DNA from: Thinopyrum elongatum
Lineage: Eukaryota > Streptophyta > Magnoliopsida > Poales > Poaceae
Assembly (NCBI GenBank): GCA_011799875.1
Contig: CM022303.1
Span: 553,262,793-553,326,792 of the forward strand
Direction of reading: 5' to 3'
Length of the DNA stretch: 64,000 nt
This document shows, piece by piece, positions 33,984-45,200 of this stretch; positions within the stretch are counted from its first letter, which is position 1, and every line of letters begins with the position of its first letter. The notes under the pieces are model-generated. The model searched no databases, had not been told where the DNA came from, and was given only the letters and a program-made list of their open reading frames with translations. The position numbers and the translations under genes are program-made.

Positions 33984-34892
33984 GAGAAGGCGGACGCCGC
34001 TAAGGACGACGGGCTGAAGGTGGCCGTTGACAAGCGCGCCGAGCTGGAGAAGGCGCATGAAGCACGCGACCGTGCTGGGGACTTAGAGCGGCATGGTATG
34101 TTGCTCGAGGCGCAGCACCTGGATGAGGCCTTCACCAATAAGTGTCTCTTCGTTGGTGCCGCCGGGTTGGAAGCTGGCTAGTTTATTTTGTTGCTGACTG
34201 TCTTGCTTCTCTTCTTGACAGGGCACTTCCCGAAGACACAGGGGACGGCGGACGAGGCCGTCCTTGCTCACCGGTCGACCCAGGTGGGCGCGGGTGCCGG
34301 GCTTGACCCGAACGTCGCCTGGAGTTTCCCGGAGATTATGCATGCCGCCGAGGCCCGCCTGCAGGTCCTGGGTAGGCAGATGGCGCGAGTGTCCGAAGCC
34401 GGAGTGGGGATGATGACGGCCCTCTGGCCCGGCGCTGTTGCGCCCAACAGCTTCACATGGCTGGCGCGGTGGCTGGAAGCCGGACCGGCGCGGCTTCACG
34501 CGTGGCGCGTTTCTGCCGCTCGTGTCGGTGCTGACCTGGCGCTGAGGTTTGTTATGTCCTGGTATCCGGATCTGGCACTAGACTAGCTGGCAGCCCAGAG
34601 AGCTAGTGCGGAGCCCCAACTGCAGGCGGAGGCAGGCTGGATCGCCGCCCGAGCCAGCTACCTGGCCTCGTTTGCACTTCATGATGAGTTCCAGGTAGAG
34701 CTGGCCGAAGAAGGTAGGGTGGTGCCACCTGACAGCTTCGGCTTGCTGCTCGACGACCCAGAAGGCAGCTCTGAGGATACGGGCGCCTATGCGGACGACG
34801 AGGCCGGGTTGGACGATATCGGCGCCTCGTTGAACCTGGAGGGCACAGCAGAGGAGCCGGCAGCTACGCAACCTGGTGCGGGAACTGCCTAA

Positions 34893-35061
34893 AGCCGTCC
34901 TATTTATCTTTCTTGTACTTTTGTTAAGTAGCAGGTCCACCCACCCACTGGGGTGTACTGGCCTTGGGCCCATATTTCTGTAACGTAAATATTTTTGCGA
35001 GTGTCTACGCCTTTGTTCTTTGTTCTCTAAACCTTTTTCTTGCCTGATCCTTCTTTGGGCC

Positions 35062-35098
<37 letters not shown>

Positions 35099-35825
35099 AC
35101 CCCCCCCCCCCCCCCCCCCCCGCGAGTCGAAGTTCCGGTTTGTGACAAGGAGTTCGGCCCTTGGAAAGAGCCTGCAATACTTAGGCTTTTCAAATGTTGA
35201 GCGCGAGTGAAACACCCACTAGGCCGGCTGGCGGCAGGCGGCGAAGCCGGCTAGCGTGCAGCCGGTCGTGCGGCATCTTAGTGCGATGAGGCCGGGTTGG
35301 CCGACCCAGCGAATCTAACTTAGTGATTTTTGGCGTGCCGGCGCTTTGACCCAGTTCTTGCCGGCCAGCAGCCGAAGCCGGTCTATGGCTTAGGGCGAAG
35401 TGAAGGGCCTTGGCAACTCGGGCATGCCGGGATGCACTAAGGGGGATGGCGGGTTGCGGTCAAGCCGGCTAGCCCCCGGGTTGGGCGGGCCAACCCGGTG
35501 GTGGGGTTTTAAGAAAATTTACAAGGATGTGCGAGACACAGCAACTTGATAGGAAAGGGTAGCCCCTGAGTGTTGTTCGGGGGTCCCGTTGTCTTTCATT
35601 AAAGTACAAAAGGCAGCGATACATACGTGCATACGGCTAACTGTAAAATGGGTGGAGGAGCTCTTCATTCCAGGGCCGGCTTGTTTCTTCGCCGGCAGTG
35701 TCTCTCTTGCATTTGTTTGGCTTGCGAGCGTCGATGAGGTAGTAGGCGTTGCGGTCACACAGGGCTCTGCTGATGATGAAGGGGCCCTCCCATGGGGAGG
35801 CCAACTTGTGCTGGCCGGCTTCCTG
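34893..35825. other. Spacer between the antisense ORF and integrase of element B, with a 59-base C/G homopolymer
   Basis: The ORF 3' end and the pol 3' end face each other across this stretch (convergent). It holds no supported gene. The C tract at 35063-35121 is listed separately. Confidence 0.5.
35063..35121. repeat. Poly(C)/poly(G) tract
   Basis: 36 C, one A, then 22 C on the plus strand, so 58 G with one T on the strand that encodes pol. Runs of this length are rare in plant DNA. It could be an expanded purine tract of the element or a sequencing/assembly artefact. On the minus strand it could form G-quadruplexes. Confidence 0.8.
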
Positions 35826-37815
35826 CTAGACAAGCCGGAGGACGAGGTCTCCCTCGAGGAACGCGAGGGGCTTGATCTTTTTGCTGTGGTAGTGCCTCAG
35901 GCCTTGCTGATAGATGGCCGACCGGCTGAGGGTCAAAAGCCATGCCTCTTCGAGTAGGTCGACACCGTCTTCGCGGGTTTCCTTGGCTTGGGCTTCTGTG
36001 TACATTACGACTCGTGGTGAGTCGAACTCGATGTCGATCGGGATGACGGCTCCTGCTCCGTAGATGAGGAAGAACGGGGTGGACCCGATCGACCGGTTTG
36101 GCGTTGTCCACAGACTCCAGAGGACGGCCGGTAGCTTGTCGAGCCAGCTGCCGGGTGAGCGGATGAGGGGATCGACGAGTCGCGGCTTGATGCGGTACAG
36201 AATCAGCCCATTGGCCCGCTCGACCTGGTCGTTGGATTGGGGATGAGCGATGGAGGCTAGGTCAAGCTGGATGCCGGATACTGAGCAGTATTGCGCCAGA
36301 GCGCCTTTGGCGAAGTTGGTGTCGTTATCAGTGATGATGCTGTGCGGGACGCCGTAGTGTACCGCGATGTCTTTGACGAATCGGACGGCCGTTGGCCCGT
36401 CCAGCTTCTTGATCGGCCATGCCTCGATCCACTTGGTGAACTTGTCGACCGCCACCACCAAGTGCGTCATGCCGCCCCGAGCGGTTTTGAAGGGTCCTAC
36501 CATATCGTGCCCCCAGACCGCGAAGGGCCAGGTGATCGGGATGGTTTGCAGGGCTGAAGCCGGCTGGTGGCTGCGCTTGCTAAAGTGTTGGCAACCCTCA
36601 CACTTGAGGACGAGCGACTCGGCATCTTTGAGGGCTGTGGGCCAATAGAAACCATGGCGGAAAGCCTTGGCCACCAGGGACCTGGAGGCGGCATGGTGCC
36701 CGCACTCGCCCTGATGTATGTCGAGGAGGATCTCTATGCCCTTGTCTTGCTCGACACAGCGCTGGAACACCCCCGTCGTGCTACTCTTGACGAGCTTGTT
36801 GTTGATGATGCTGTAGGCGGACGCCCGACATTGCACTTGTTGGGCCTCGGTCTCGTCCATGGGGAGCGCTCCGCTCTCCAGGAAAGCCAGGATCTGTTGG
36901 GCCCATAATGGAGCCGTCACCATGGTGAAGACGGCCGCCAGAACGGGTTCCGGGCCGGCAGCCCCCGAGCCTGTGGTGGCAGCCCCCGGGTAAAGGACAG
37001 CGGCGGCCGGGTTGAGCATGGCAGCCCCGGGGCCAGGTTGAGTAACCCCCAGGCCGGGGTCGATGGTCGCCGGGGTCCAGAAGGCAGCCCCCGGGCTGGG
37101 TTCAGCATTCCCCGGGCCGGGATCCGCAGCCCCCGAGACTGTCTTGGGGGCGGCAGCCCCCAAGCTTGGACCGGCAGTCCCCGGGTTCAGGTTGGGGAGG
37201 GTCGCTGCAGGGTCGTCGGGGATGAAGATGGACTCCGAATCCGGAGACGGCTTGACGGGCGGCTTGCGCAAGTACTCGAGGGAGACGCCGGATGGTATGC
37301 CCTGCCGGGATGAGCCAATCTTGGCTAGCGTGCCGGCGGCTTCATTCTCTGCGCACAGGATGTGTAGGAACTCGTAGCCGTCAAAGTTGCTGGAGAGCTG
37401 CTGGACCACGAAGCGGTAGCTAGCCATCTTGGCATCCCGGGCGTCCCACTCGCCGGAACACTGCTGTACCACCAGATCCGAGTCGCCATAGCATAGGATG
37501 CGCTGGACGCTGAGTTCCTTGGCAAGCCAGAGGCCATGCACAAGGGCTTCGTACTCGGCGATGTTGTTGGAGGCGGTGAAATGGATCTGGAGTGCGTACC
37601 GCAGCCGGTCGCCCTTCGGGGAAGACAACACGATGCCGGCTCCCAAGCCGGTGCGCATCTTGGAGCCGTCGAAGTGCATGCGCCAGTGCGTCGAATCCGG
37701 CGGCGGCGGCAGGTACTGGGTCTCCGTCCAGTCGACGAGGAAGTCGGCCAGGGCCTGGGACTTGATCGTGGTGCGGGGTTCGTAAAGGATGGTGTGGCTA
37801 GCTAGCACGATGCCC
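35826..37815 (-). pseudogene. Second RNase H and integrase of element B, joined by a Pro/Gly/Ala repeat linker
   Basis: A long open frame on the minus strand. It begins with an archaeal/plant-type RNase H (WRMHFDGSKMRTGLGAGIVL, NNIAEYEALVHGLWLA, YGDSDLVVQQ), followed by a low-complexity linker at 36927-37200 built from PGAA, PGPG and AAxP motifs. Integrase has a zinc domain (HQGECGHHAASRSL; CEGCQHFSKRSHQPA) and a core with D in VWGHDMVGPF, D in IITDNDTNF and E in SNDQVERANG. The C-terminal barrel runs off around LEGDLVLRLV. Upstream RNase H joins by a frameshift near 37815. The catalytic set is intact and this is the best-preserved pol frame in element B. Confidence 0.88.
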
Positions 37816-39071
37816 ATTTGGCAACCCGGCCAGAGGTGTCCCGGCAGCCCATGATCTCGCCGATGGGGGCCGTTCTGACCACAGTGACGACATGCTCTTG
37901 AAAGTACTGCTTTAGCTTCTTGGCGGTAAAGTATACGCCGTAACACATCTTCTGGTAGTGCGGGTAGTTCTGCTTGGAGGCGGACATCACCTCGCTCAGG
38001 TAGTAGACCGGGCGCTGGACGGACTGGATCTTGCCCTTCTCTGGTCGCGCAAGCAGCACCGTACTGACCAACCGCGAGGTGGCGGCAATGTATAGCAACA
38101 GTGGCTCCTTGTCGGCCGGTGCGGCCAGAACGGGTGCGGTGGAGAGCATGCGCTTGAGATCCCAGAACACTTCATTCGCCTAGTCGTTCCATTCGAACGG
38201 CGACGTCTTCTTCATCAGCTGATATAGGGGCAAGGCCCTCTCACCCAGCCGGCTGATGAACCGGCTGACCGAGGCCAAGCAGCCGGTGAACTTCTGGACA
38301 TCGCGCAGCTGGGTTGGCTTGCGCAAGCGCTCGATGGCCTTGATCTTCTCTGGGTTTGCCTCAATGCCGCGCTCCGACAAGAGGAAGTCGAGCAGCTTCC
38401 CGGCCGGTACGCCAAAGATGCACTTCTCTGGGTTGAGCTTGATCTGGTACTCGCGCAGATTGGCAAAGGTTTCCTTCAGGTCGTCAAGGAGCGTGAGGTG
38501 CTGCTTGGTCTTCACCACGATGTCGTCCATGTAGACATGGATGTTGCGGCCGAGTTGCGTCAACAAGCATTTCTGCATGCAGCACTGGAAGGTGGCGCCA
38601 GCATTCTTCAAGCCGAATGACATGGTGATGTAGCAGTACGCCCCGAAGGGCGTGATGAAGGACGTCTTCAGGGCGTCGGCCGGGTCCACCTTGATCTGAT
38701 GATAGCCGGAGTAAACATCCAGGAAGGACAGGAGCTCACAGCAGGCGGTGGAGTCGATTACTTCCATGATGAAGGGCGAAAGGATCCTTGGGGCAAGCCT
38801 TGTTTTGGCTGGTGTAGTCTATGCACATGCACCAGGTGTTGTTCTTCTTCAACACGAGGACCGGGTTGGCCAGCCACTCGGGGTGAAATACTTCCATGAT
38901 GAAGCCAGCCGCGAGTAGCTTGGCGACATCCTCACTGATGGTTCTTCTCTTCTCTTCTGAAAAGCGACGTAATGGTTGACGAACAGGCTTGGCGTCCTTG
39001 CGGACGTGTAGTTTGTGCTCAGCGTACTTCCTTGGAATTCCCAGCATGTCCTTTGTGGTCCATGCAAACAT
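37816..39071 (-). pseudogene. Reverse transcriptase and first RNase H of element B
   Basis: Motifs: HPEWLANPVLVLKKNNTWCMCIDYTSQN, SFLDVYSGYHQIKV, MSFGLKNAGATFQ, the catalytic YMDDIVVKT, and the thumb DFLLSERGIEANPEKIKAIE; then RNase H (LLLYIAATSRLVSTVLLARPE, RPVYYLSEVMSASKQNYPHYQK, LKQYFQEH). A frameshift near 38765 (after DPFAL), a TAG at 38179-38181 and the frameshift near 37815 inactivate it. Confidence 0.87.
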
Positions 39072-39133
39072 ATCCTGATTCTCACGGAGGAAGTCGACGA
39101 GCTCGCATTCCTATTTGCTGTCGAGGCGGGTGC

Positions 39134-39941
39134 CTACGATGACGTACTTGCTGCAGCTAGGGTCTTTCGGGTCTCCTTGGACGGTTGGAACGAGGCCTCG
39201 CCGGCCGGCTCCTTAGCCGAAGCCGGCACGGCCGGCTCCTCGCTAGCCAAAGCCACAATCCGGTCGAGCTGGCGCCGCTCCTCGGCTATGACCAGCAAGT
39301 CCGCTAGCTTCTCGCCGGCTTGAGCGCACTCCAAAGACTTCCTGTAGTCACCGAAGACAGTGATGAGGCCCTTGGGACCCGGCAGCTTCATCTTTAGGTA
39401 GGCGTAGTGGGGGACTGCCATGAACTTGGCGAGCGCAGGCCGGCCCAGCAACCAGTGGGACGTGCTGGACAGTTCCACCACCTCAAACCAGATAGGCTCG
39501 CGCCAGAAGTGATCACTCATGCCAAAAAGGACATCAAGCCAGATCCGGCCGATGGGGGAGCAGGACAAACCCGGCATGATGCCGTGGAACACCGTCCGGG
39601 ATGGCCCCAACTGCTTGGCCATGATGCCGAGCTTGGTCATGGTGTCATGGTAGAGGATGTTGATGCTGCTGCCGCCATCGATGAGGACCCGCCAGAACTT
39701 GCAAGTGCGCATGTCGACGACGACGGTGGTGTCGAGGACGAGGGTGTAGCCCCCCGGGTTCGGCATGACGGCCGGGTGGTCCTCCCAGGTCCAGCTGATC
39801 AGGCGCGCCGACCAGTGCATGTATTCCAGCACAGCCAGGACGACGGTGTTCACCTCCTGCCGGAGCAGGCGCTCGCTACGCTTGTCGTCGCCAAGGCTGG
39901 TGAAGATGACGTAGCTTGCGTTCTGGTTGGGGAAGACATCA
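39134..39941 (-). pseudogene. Protease region of element B
   Basis: The retropepsin motif is VLIDGGSSINILYHDTM, with the Tat-type DGG active site, followed by LLGRPALAKFMAVPHYAYLKMKLPG. The frame overlaps the end of gag in another frame, as in these elements. Confidence 0.82.
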
Positions 39942-41880
39942 TCACGCATCGCGCCGTTCGTCGGGGGAGGGGGGAGACGGAGGCGGCTGCCCCACACCCG
40001 GAGCCAGAGCTGGAGGCGGCGGGATGTCGCCCCTCATGATGTGCTTGGTGATGACGCACTGCCGAAGCGTGTGCGTGGATGGCCTTGCACCGCTATGGTG
40101 CTTGCAGGGGGTGTCGAGCATTTCCTCGAAGCTCATGGCGGGTTGCCATGCCATCTTGCCGGTTTGCCGGCGCTTGCCGTCCGGTTCGGCCGCGGGCGCC
40201 TGCTCGGTGTCCGCAACGAGGCGGTTGTCGTAGCGAGGGGCCTGCTGGTCGGCCTTGCGCTTGTTGTTCTGCTGGTTCTGCTGGCTGCTGCTCTTGCCAG
40301 TCGGCTTGGAGGGGGATGCCGGCAACGCCTTGCCGGCTTCGTCCAGCACCACTTGGACTTTCATGGCGGAGTCGGCGTTGGCGTACTTGTCCGCCGTGAC
40401 CATGAGCGCGGCCATGGTGGTCGGCTTGGAGCGCAGGAGCTTGTGCTTGAGGAGGGTGCCGTCCCGGCAACCACTCACGAAGTACTGAATGGCTTGGACC
40501 TCATGGAAGCCCTCGCAGGTGTTCCAGAGCTCGGTCCAGCGTGCGAGATACTCGCGGATGGTTTCCGTTGGCCCTTGCACACATATGGCGAGCTGGCTGG
40601 GGCGTCCACGGCGCTTGTAGGTGCCGGTGAAGTTGCGGACGAATGCTTGCTCAAAATCAACCCACGCGTTGATGCTGCCAGCCGGCAGGCTGTTCGACCA
40701 CGTGCGGGCTGACCCTTGGAGCATGAGCGGGGCGTAGCGCACGGCAAGGTGGCGGTTGCCGCCCACGATGCCGATGGCGGTGGTGTAGTCGATGAGCCAG
40801 TCCTCCGGCTTGACGGTCCCGTTGTACTTGGGGGTGTCACGGGGCACCGTGAACCCTTTGTGGAAGGGCTCATCCCAGATGCGCGGACCAAAGCATGCCG
40901 ACCTGACGGCATTGTCTTCCTCCAGCTCAAGGGAGAGGGCGAGCCGATCGAGGCGGTGGCGGGTGTCGGTGTCGTCGATGGAGCGCGGGCCTAGCCGACT
41001 TGCGACCGGGCCGCGGGGGGCCGGGTCGACCGAAACTGGTCGGGCACGTCGGCCGGATTGCACCGGGGGGGGCATCGCCAGTCGTCAGAGCGCGGTTGCG
41101 CCGGGTTCGGGTCCGACCGGAATGGGCTTCGCTGGGGGGCGGGAAGACGTCGTGTTCTGCTGCTCGGAATCCTTGGTGCAGTGCGAGCCGGACATAGTGG
41201 GGTGGTCGAGGCGGCCTTGCTACGTGTTCGCAGCACTGAGAAGCTCGTTATGCGCCGCAGGTGGTCCTGCAGCTCCTCGCCCTGTAGCTGCTCCAAGCCG
41301 ATGGCGGCCGCTTGCGCGGCACGCATGTTCTTGACGAGGGTGTCATAGACGGGCAGAATCGCGCCCAGCGCGCAGCCGATGGCGACGCCACGATTCCGCA
41401 CCTCACCAACCCGGCTGGGCTCAGCAGCGGCTGGCGTGAAGCCGTATGCGGCATCGCGCTCCCGCTGGGCGGACTCCAACCGACGCTGCATAGCAGCAAG
41501 CATCGCGGCCTCGTCCAGCAGGCGCTTGCGAGCCTCCTCGAGCTGGGCCATGGCCTCCGCGGCATTGGTGGCGTTGACATCGGTGGCGATGGGGATGCTG
41601 AGGTTCTGCATCGTGGCGCGCAGCGGGTCGGGCGTGCTGGCATGCTCCGCTGCGGCCCTGGCAGCCCCGGCCTTCTTCGCGGCGGTAGACAAAGTGGAGC
41701 CAGAGTTGGTGGCGAGCACCTCCATCCGGACACAGGGATCTGCCGCCCAGGCGGAGGCATCGTCGCCGAGGGGAACAGGTGAGTCGGTGACGTCGAGCAC
41801 CCCGGTGGGGAACTCATCGGCCGCGGACGCATCAGAGATGCGCAGCGCGCCGAAGGAGGCGGTGAGGGAGTCGTGAAGTC
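39942..41880 (-). pseudogene. gag: gag of element B
   Basis: Two overlapping frames (40991-41800 and 39942-41075) together cover a long Gag. The N-terminal part has a coiled-coil-like stretch (AEAMAQLEEARKRLLDEAAMLAAMQRRLESAQRERDAAY). The core follows (FTVPRDTPKYNGTVKPEDWLIDYTTAIGIVGGNRHLAVRYAPLML, WVDFEQAFVRNFTGTYKR). The C-terminus has a CxxH...H...C knuckle-like motif (CKHHSGARPSTHTLRQC). A frameshift near 41000-41075 divides it. Confidence 0.85.
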
Positions 41881-41985
41881 AGCCGCGAGCGCGCCAGGTG
41901 CGGGGAACGCGCAGTGCGCAATGTGCTCACCGAGGTCGAAGAAGGGCCCCGTTTGGAACATGTCTCCGGCTGGGACCTCGAGCTG

Positions 41986-42002
41986 CCCCACGGTGGGCGC
42001 CA
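41986..42002 (-). other. Primer-binding site of element B
   Basis: The minus strand reads TGGCGCCCACCGTGGGG two bases inside the 5' LTR. This fixes the element's orientation as minus. tRNA not assigned. Confidence 0.75.
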
Positions 42003-42004
42003 AC

Positions 42005-42214
42005 TGTCATGGTGGTCGCACGGCAAATGCCAAAGGATGGCTAAAGAGAGGGATAGGCTCGAGGGCAACGGTGGGCTCCAGAGGCGAGGTCGGCGTGAGT
42101 GAGCGGAGGACGCTAGACATACCCAGGTTCGGGGCCCTCCAGAGAGATAACACCCCTAGTCCTGCCGAGTATGGTTTATATGTGGATCGTACAAGCTTGC
42201 TCCTGGAGCTGTAT
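42005..42214 (-). repeat. 5' LTR of element B, inner part (before element D)
   Basis: Matches 20767-20976. It ends at the element D insertion; TGTAT (42210-42214) is duplicated at 52979-52983. The LTR resumes at 52984. Confidence 0.9.
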
Positions 42215-45200
42215 TGTAATACCCTGGATTTTGCCCATTTTCTTTTTCTTTTGATTTTGGTCCAAATTCGCTTTTCTGTGGCTTAGTAGTCTTGCAACCT
42301 CGAGGGATCACCCTTGATTCCTCTTCCCAAGTGGCTTGCCAACCTCAAAACCATCCCAAGACCCTGTCATTTCCATCTTGGACCAATCCCAATATTCTTT
42401 TTCTTGGGAATATTCCTTTTTCTATTAAAGGAATAACCCTGTTTGCCCTAAGTTGTGAAGCAACCCACATTTCGATCATTCCCAAAATTCCCAAATAATT
42501 CTTATAAATTGTTTGGGTCAGATCTTCCACAAATATGTCAAACCCTTCCTCGACATGTTCAAAAATATTTCACAAATATTCCTTTTCTGATTCTGCCCTA
42601 GCTGCCAAGTTGAGAAGCAATTACCATTTATATTTGATTGCTTGGTCTCAAACTTTTTGGGCATTCTTTCCTATCCATATCATTGCCACATGCCAAAATT
42701 CAACTTTATTTGGATATTAAATCTCTCTTGGCTAATTTCCAAAGTTTCTGGGCAACTGGAATCTTTGTGAAGCAAGTGATAGATAGGTGTATCCAAATAA
42801 GTTGAAAATGTTCAAGCATCTTCATATGCTCAAATCATGACTCTCCACCAAGTTTCAACCCAATCCAATCATCTATGTGAGCACAGCCTCAAATCTTGGC
42901 TTCTGGTCAGATTTCCACATTGTGAAGCAATTATATTTTCTATTGCTCCATAATTGCTGAAAATTTACCAGAGCATTCTCCTACCCATATAACTTATCTT
43001 CACAAAATTTGGGCTCACTTAAACTCCCCAATAATTCCCTAGAATTTTTCTAAGATTCTGGTTAGAGAGGTTCCTTGTGAAGGAAGTACCATTTTGGCTT
43101 GTCCAAATGGCATGATATTTTAATGGCATTCTCATATGACCAAATCATTCATCTCCTCCAAATTTTAGCTCAAACCAAGCAAGTATGTGAGTGCCACATC
43201 ATACTTTGCATTTCTGTCTAGTAGAGCCCATTGAACTGCAAGTGCTAGTTATCTTCATCCAAATGAGCTGCAAATTTGCAGAGATGATCACCCTAGCATG
43301 TGATCACCCTCAGCCAAAAACCGGAGTCTATCCCCTGCTCAATCTCTCTCATATCATTTTAAATACCTTGCTGTTCCTGTGGTTGCCAGCAGGCTCTAGT
43401 CATATCCATGACCACTGTGCTTGTTCCATTGCGTTTTGGCACTCACCAACCTCTGAAGCACCGCGTTGACAAGGCCTGGCAGTGGCTGGGTGCCGCGGAC
43501 GCGTGGTGCCGGTGGTTACCACGACTCTAGTCGGCAGCCACAGTGCTCTGTGCACTGGTTCCTTCGGGAAGCCACCTCCGGCCAGTCCCAGCTCGTCCGC
43601 GAGCGCCGAAGCACTCCCCACCGCACGCGTGGCTCGCCCAGAACCTCCTCTCCTCGTCCCATAGCCCGTGGCTACCTCTGCCGACCACCGGTGCTCCACC
43701 GGGGAGCCGCCACATTGCCGGCCATCCTGAAGCTCCGGCCGCTGTCCAGCTTCTTCCCGAGCCATCCCTGAGCCTATTTAAGGCGTGCCCGAGCCTCTCC
43801 CGACCCCCATCGAGCCCAGCCCCCTCCCTCTCGAGCTCCCAGAGCTCTCTGTCCCTCCCACGGCCACAAGGCCGCCGTCGATCCTCTCTGCTCACCCTGC
43901 GTCCGGGCCCTCCCCTCTCCCTCTCCTTCATGCCCCCGCGCTCCCTTGAGTGGTAGCAGGCCGCCGCCATCTCCATTTCTGCCGGGGAGGCTCTGCCATC
44001 ACGGCGCCGCTGTTGTCGTGCGGCCGCCGTGCCTCGTGCCGTGGCGACGGTGCTGCAGGCCGTTCCCTGAGGTCCCGTGACCGCCCCGGATGCGGTATGG
44101 GGTCCGGTTCCTGTGAGCCCCTCGGCGGGCCCTCCCGTACCGCCGTCCATCGGCTGCATCGGCGACCGGCCGCCCCTGCCTCTGCTTTGGTCGGGATGGG
44201 GGAAAGAAGAAGGACACCAGGGGAGGAGAGAAAAGAAGAGATGGGGCGGGCCCCGCCAGTCAGCCAGAGGAAGACAAAGTCAACCCGGGCCCGCTCGCTG
44301 CTAAGTGGAAGCGCCTTTTCATAGAATACGTTTTCAGTTATAGGAAACATACTCTGGTGCTTCTTCGGGTGGAAGTGCGCTTCCTCTGTTAGAAAGCGTA
44401 TTCTCAGAAATGCGCTTTCTGCTTTAACCGGCCAGGGACCTCTTTGTGAATACTTATGTAACTGACTGGTCCCTGATATTCAACTGGTTATAACTTTTGA
44501 TCCACAACCCCGATTCAGGTGAAACCAACGCCCACTTCTTCGTCTCGTCGAGCTCTATCCGTTGGTATCATTTTCACTATGTGGTCCCATTGTGAAAATG
44601 ACCATTTTGCCCTTGCCGTAAACAGCCCCCCCTCCGGGAGAGAACTGTTTCCGGCAATCGTTCCCGCGGACTCTCCGCACTACTTCCCGATGGTTCCTTC
44701 ATCCCCAGGCAAGCCACAACTCTCATCTGCATAATCGCATTGCAATGTCATAGTTTAACTATTTACTTTAACAGCAAGTATGAGCTATTTGTGAAGTGGA
44801 TTGGATCATACAAGGCTTGAGTAAATTCTTGGATAGGTGACTACCATGTTGAGTACCGGATTGTTAGTGACTAGTAGTTTACCCACTCGTTGATGCTATG
44901 ATGTTGAGATCACAGTCTATGATTATTTTGGATTTCATCCGGCAGTTCGTGAAGATAAGTTAGTTGAGTGTCAGCCATGACAGATATTATTCGGGGATTA
45001 GATATTTCATGGTTGATCCAGAGTCACCTGTCCGGACTTATCCGTGCAGCCACATTTGCCGGTATGGGACGGCCTTGACTTGGTCTGATCGCGTGCTCTT
45101 TCACCGGTACCGCCCGACAGGGAAGGTTATGCGTGCGCGCTACCCTGGCCTGGTAGGCGGCGATAACCTTGTGAGCCCAGTTGAGATATATGGTACCAGG

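Larger units (their letters stand above)
22346..34892 (+). pseudogene. Antisense extra ORF of element B: Transposase_28-like N-terminus, NLS and coiled coil; split by element C
   Basis: Starting at ATG 22346 (MVRPKGSWEGSK), the frame reads VVFFSHFKHGFGLPASDFF and continues after element C at 31129 with VLQLSGFVTLCEGYLGV and DLWVCFFFLKQQG. This is the fold annotated in plants as putative gypsy-type transposon domain (Transposase_28). Downstream come probable exons separated by introns with donors at about 31731 (GTGAGT), 31937 (GTAAGT) and 32259 (GTATGT), and acceptors such as 32330 and 33340. They encode a basic NLS-like cluster (AAKKRRR, near 32200), an acidic/Gly-Pro region, a three-unit 38-residue coiled-coil repeat (33642-33983) and a C-terminal domain (PNVAWSFPEIMHAAEARL) ending in TAA at 34890. 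Seven in-frame TAGs break it (31410, 31623, 32235, 32885, 33756, 33891, 34584). Function unknown. Confidence 0.72.

Noticed and set aside
31410..34586. Programmed UAG readthrough to explain seven amber stops
   Set aside because: Reciprocal CAG/TAG differences between tandem repeats in the same gene point to mutation; readthrough would not place stops at different positions of each unit.
43527..44159. A 210-codon minus-strand frame in the GC-rich part of the element D LTR (with a 200-codon relative at 50325-50927)
   Set aside because: Both lie in LTR promoter/leader DNA, are low-complexity Arg/Gly/Pro-rich, and differ in frame and start between the two LTRs.
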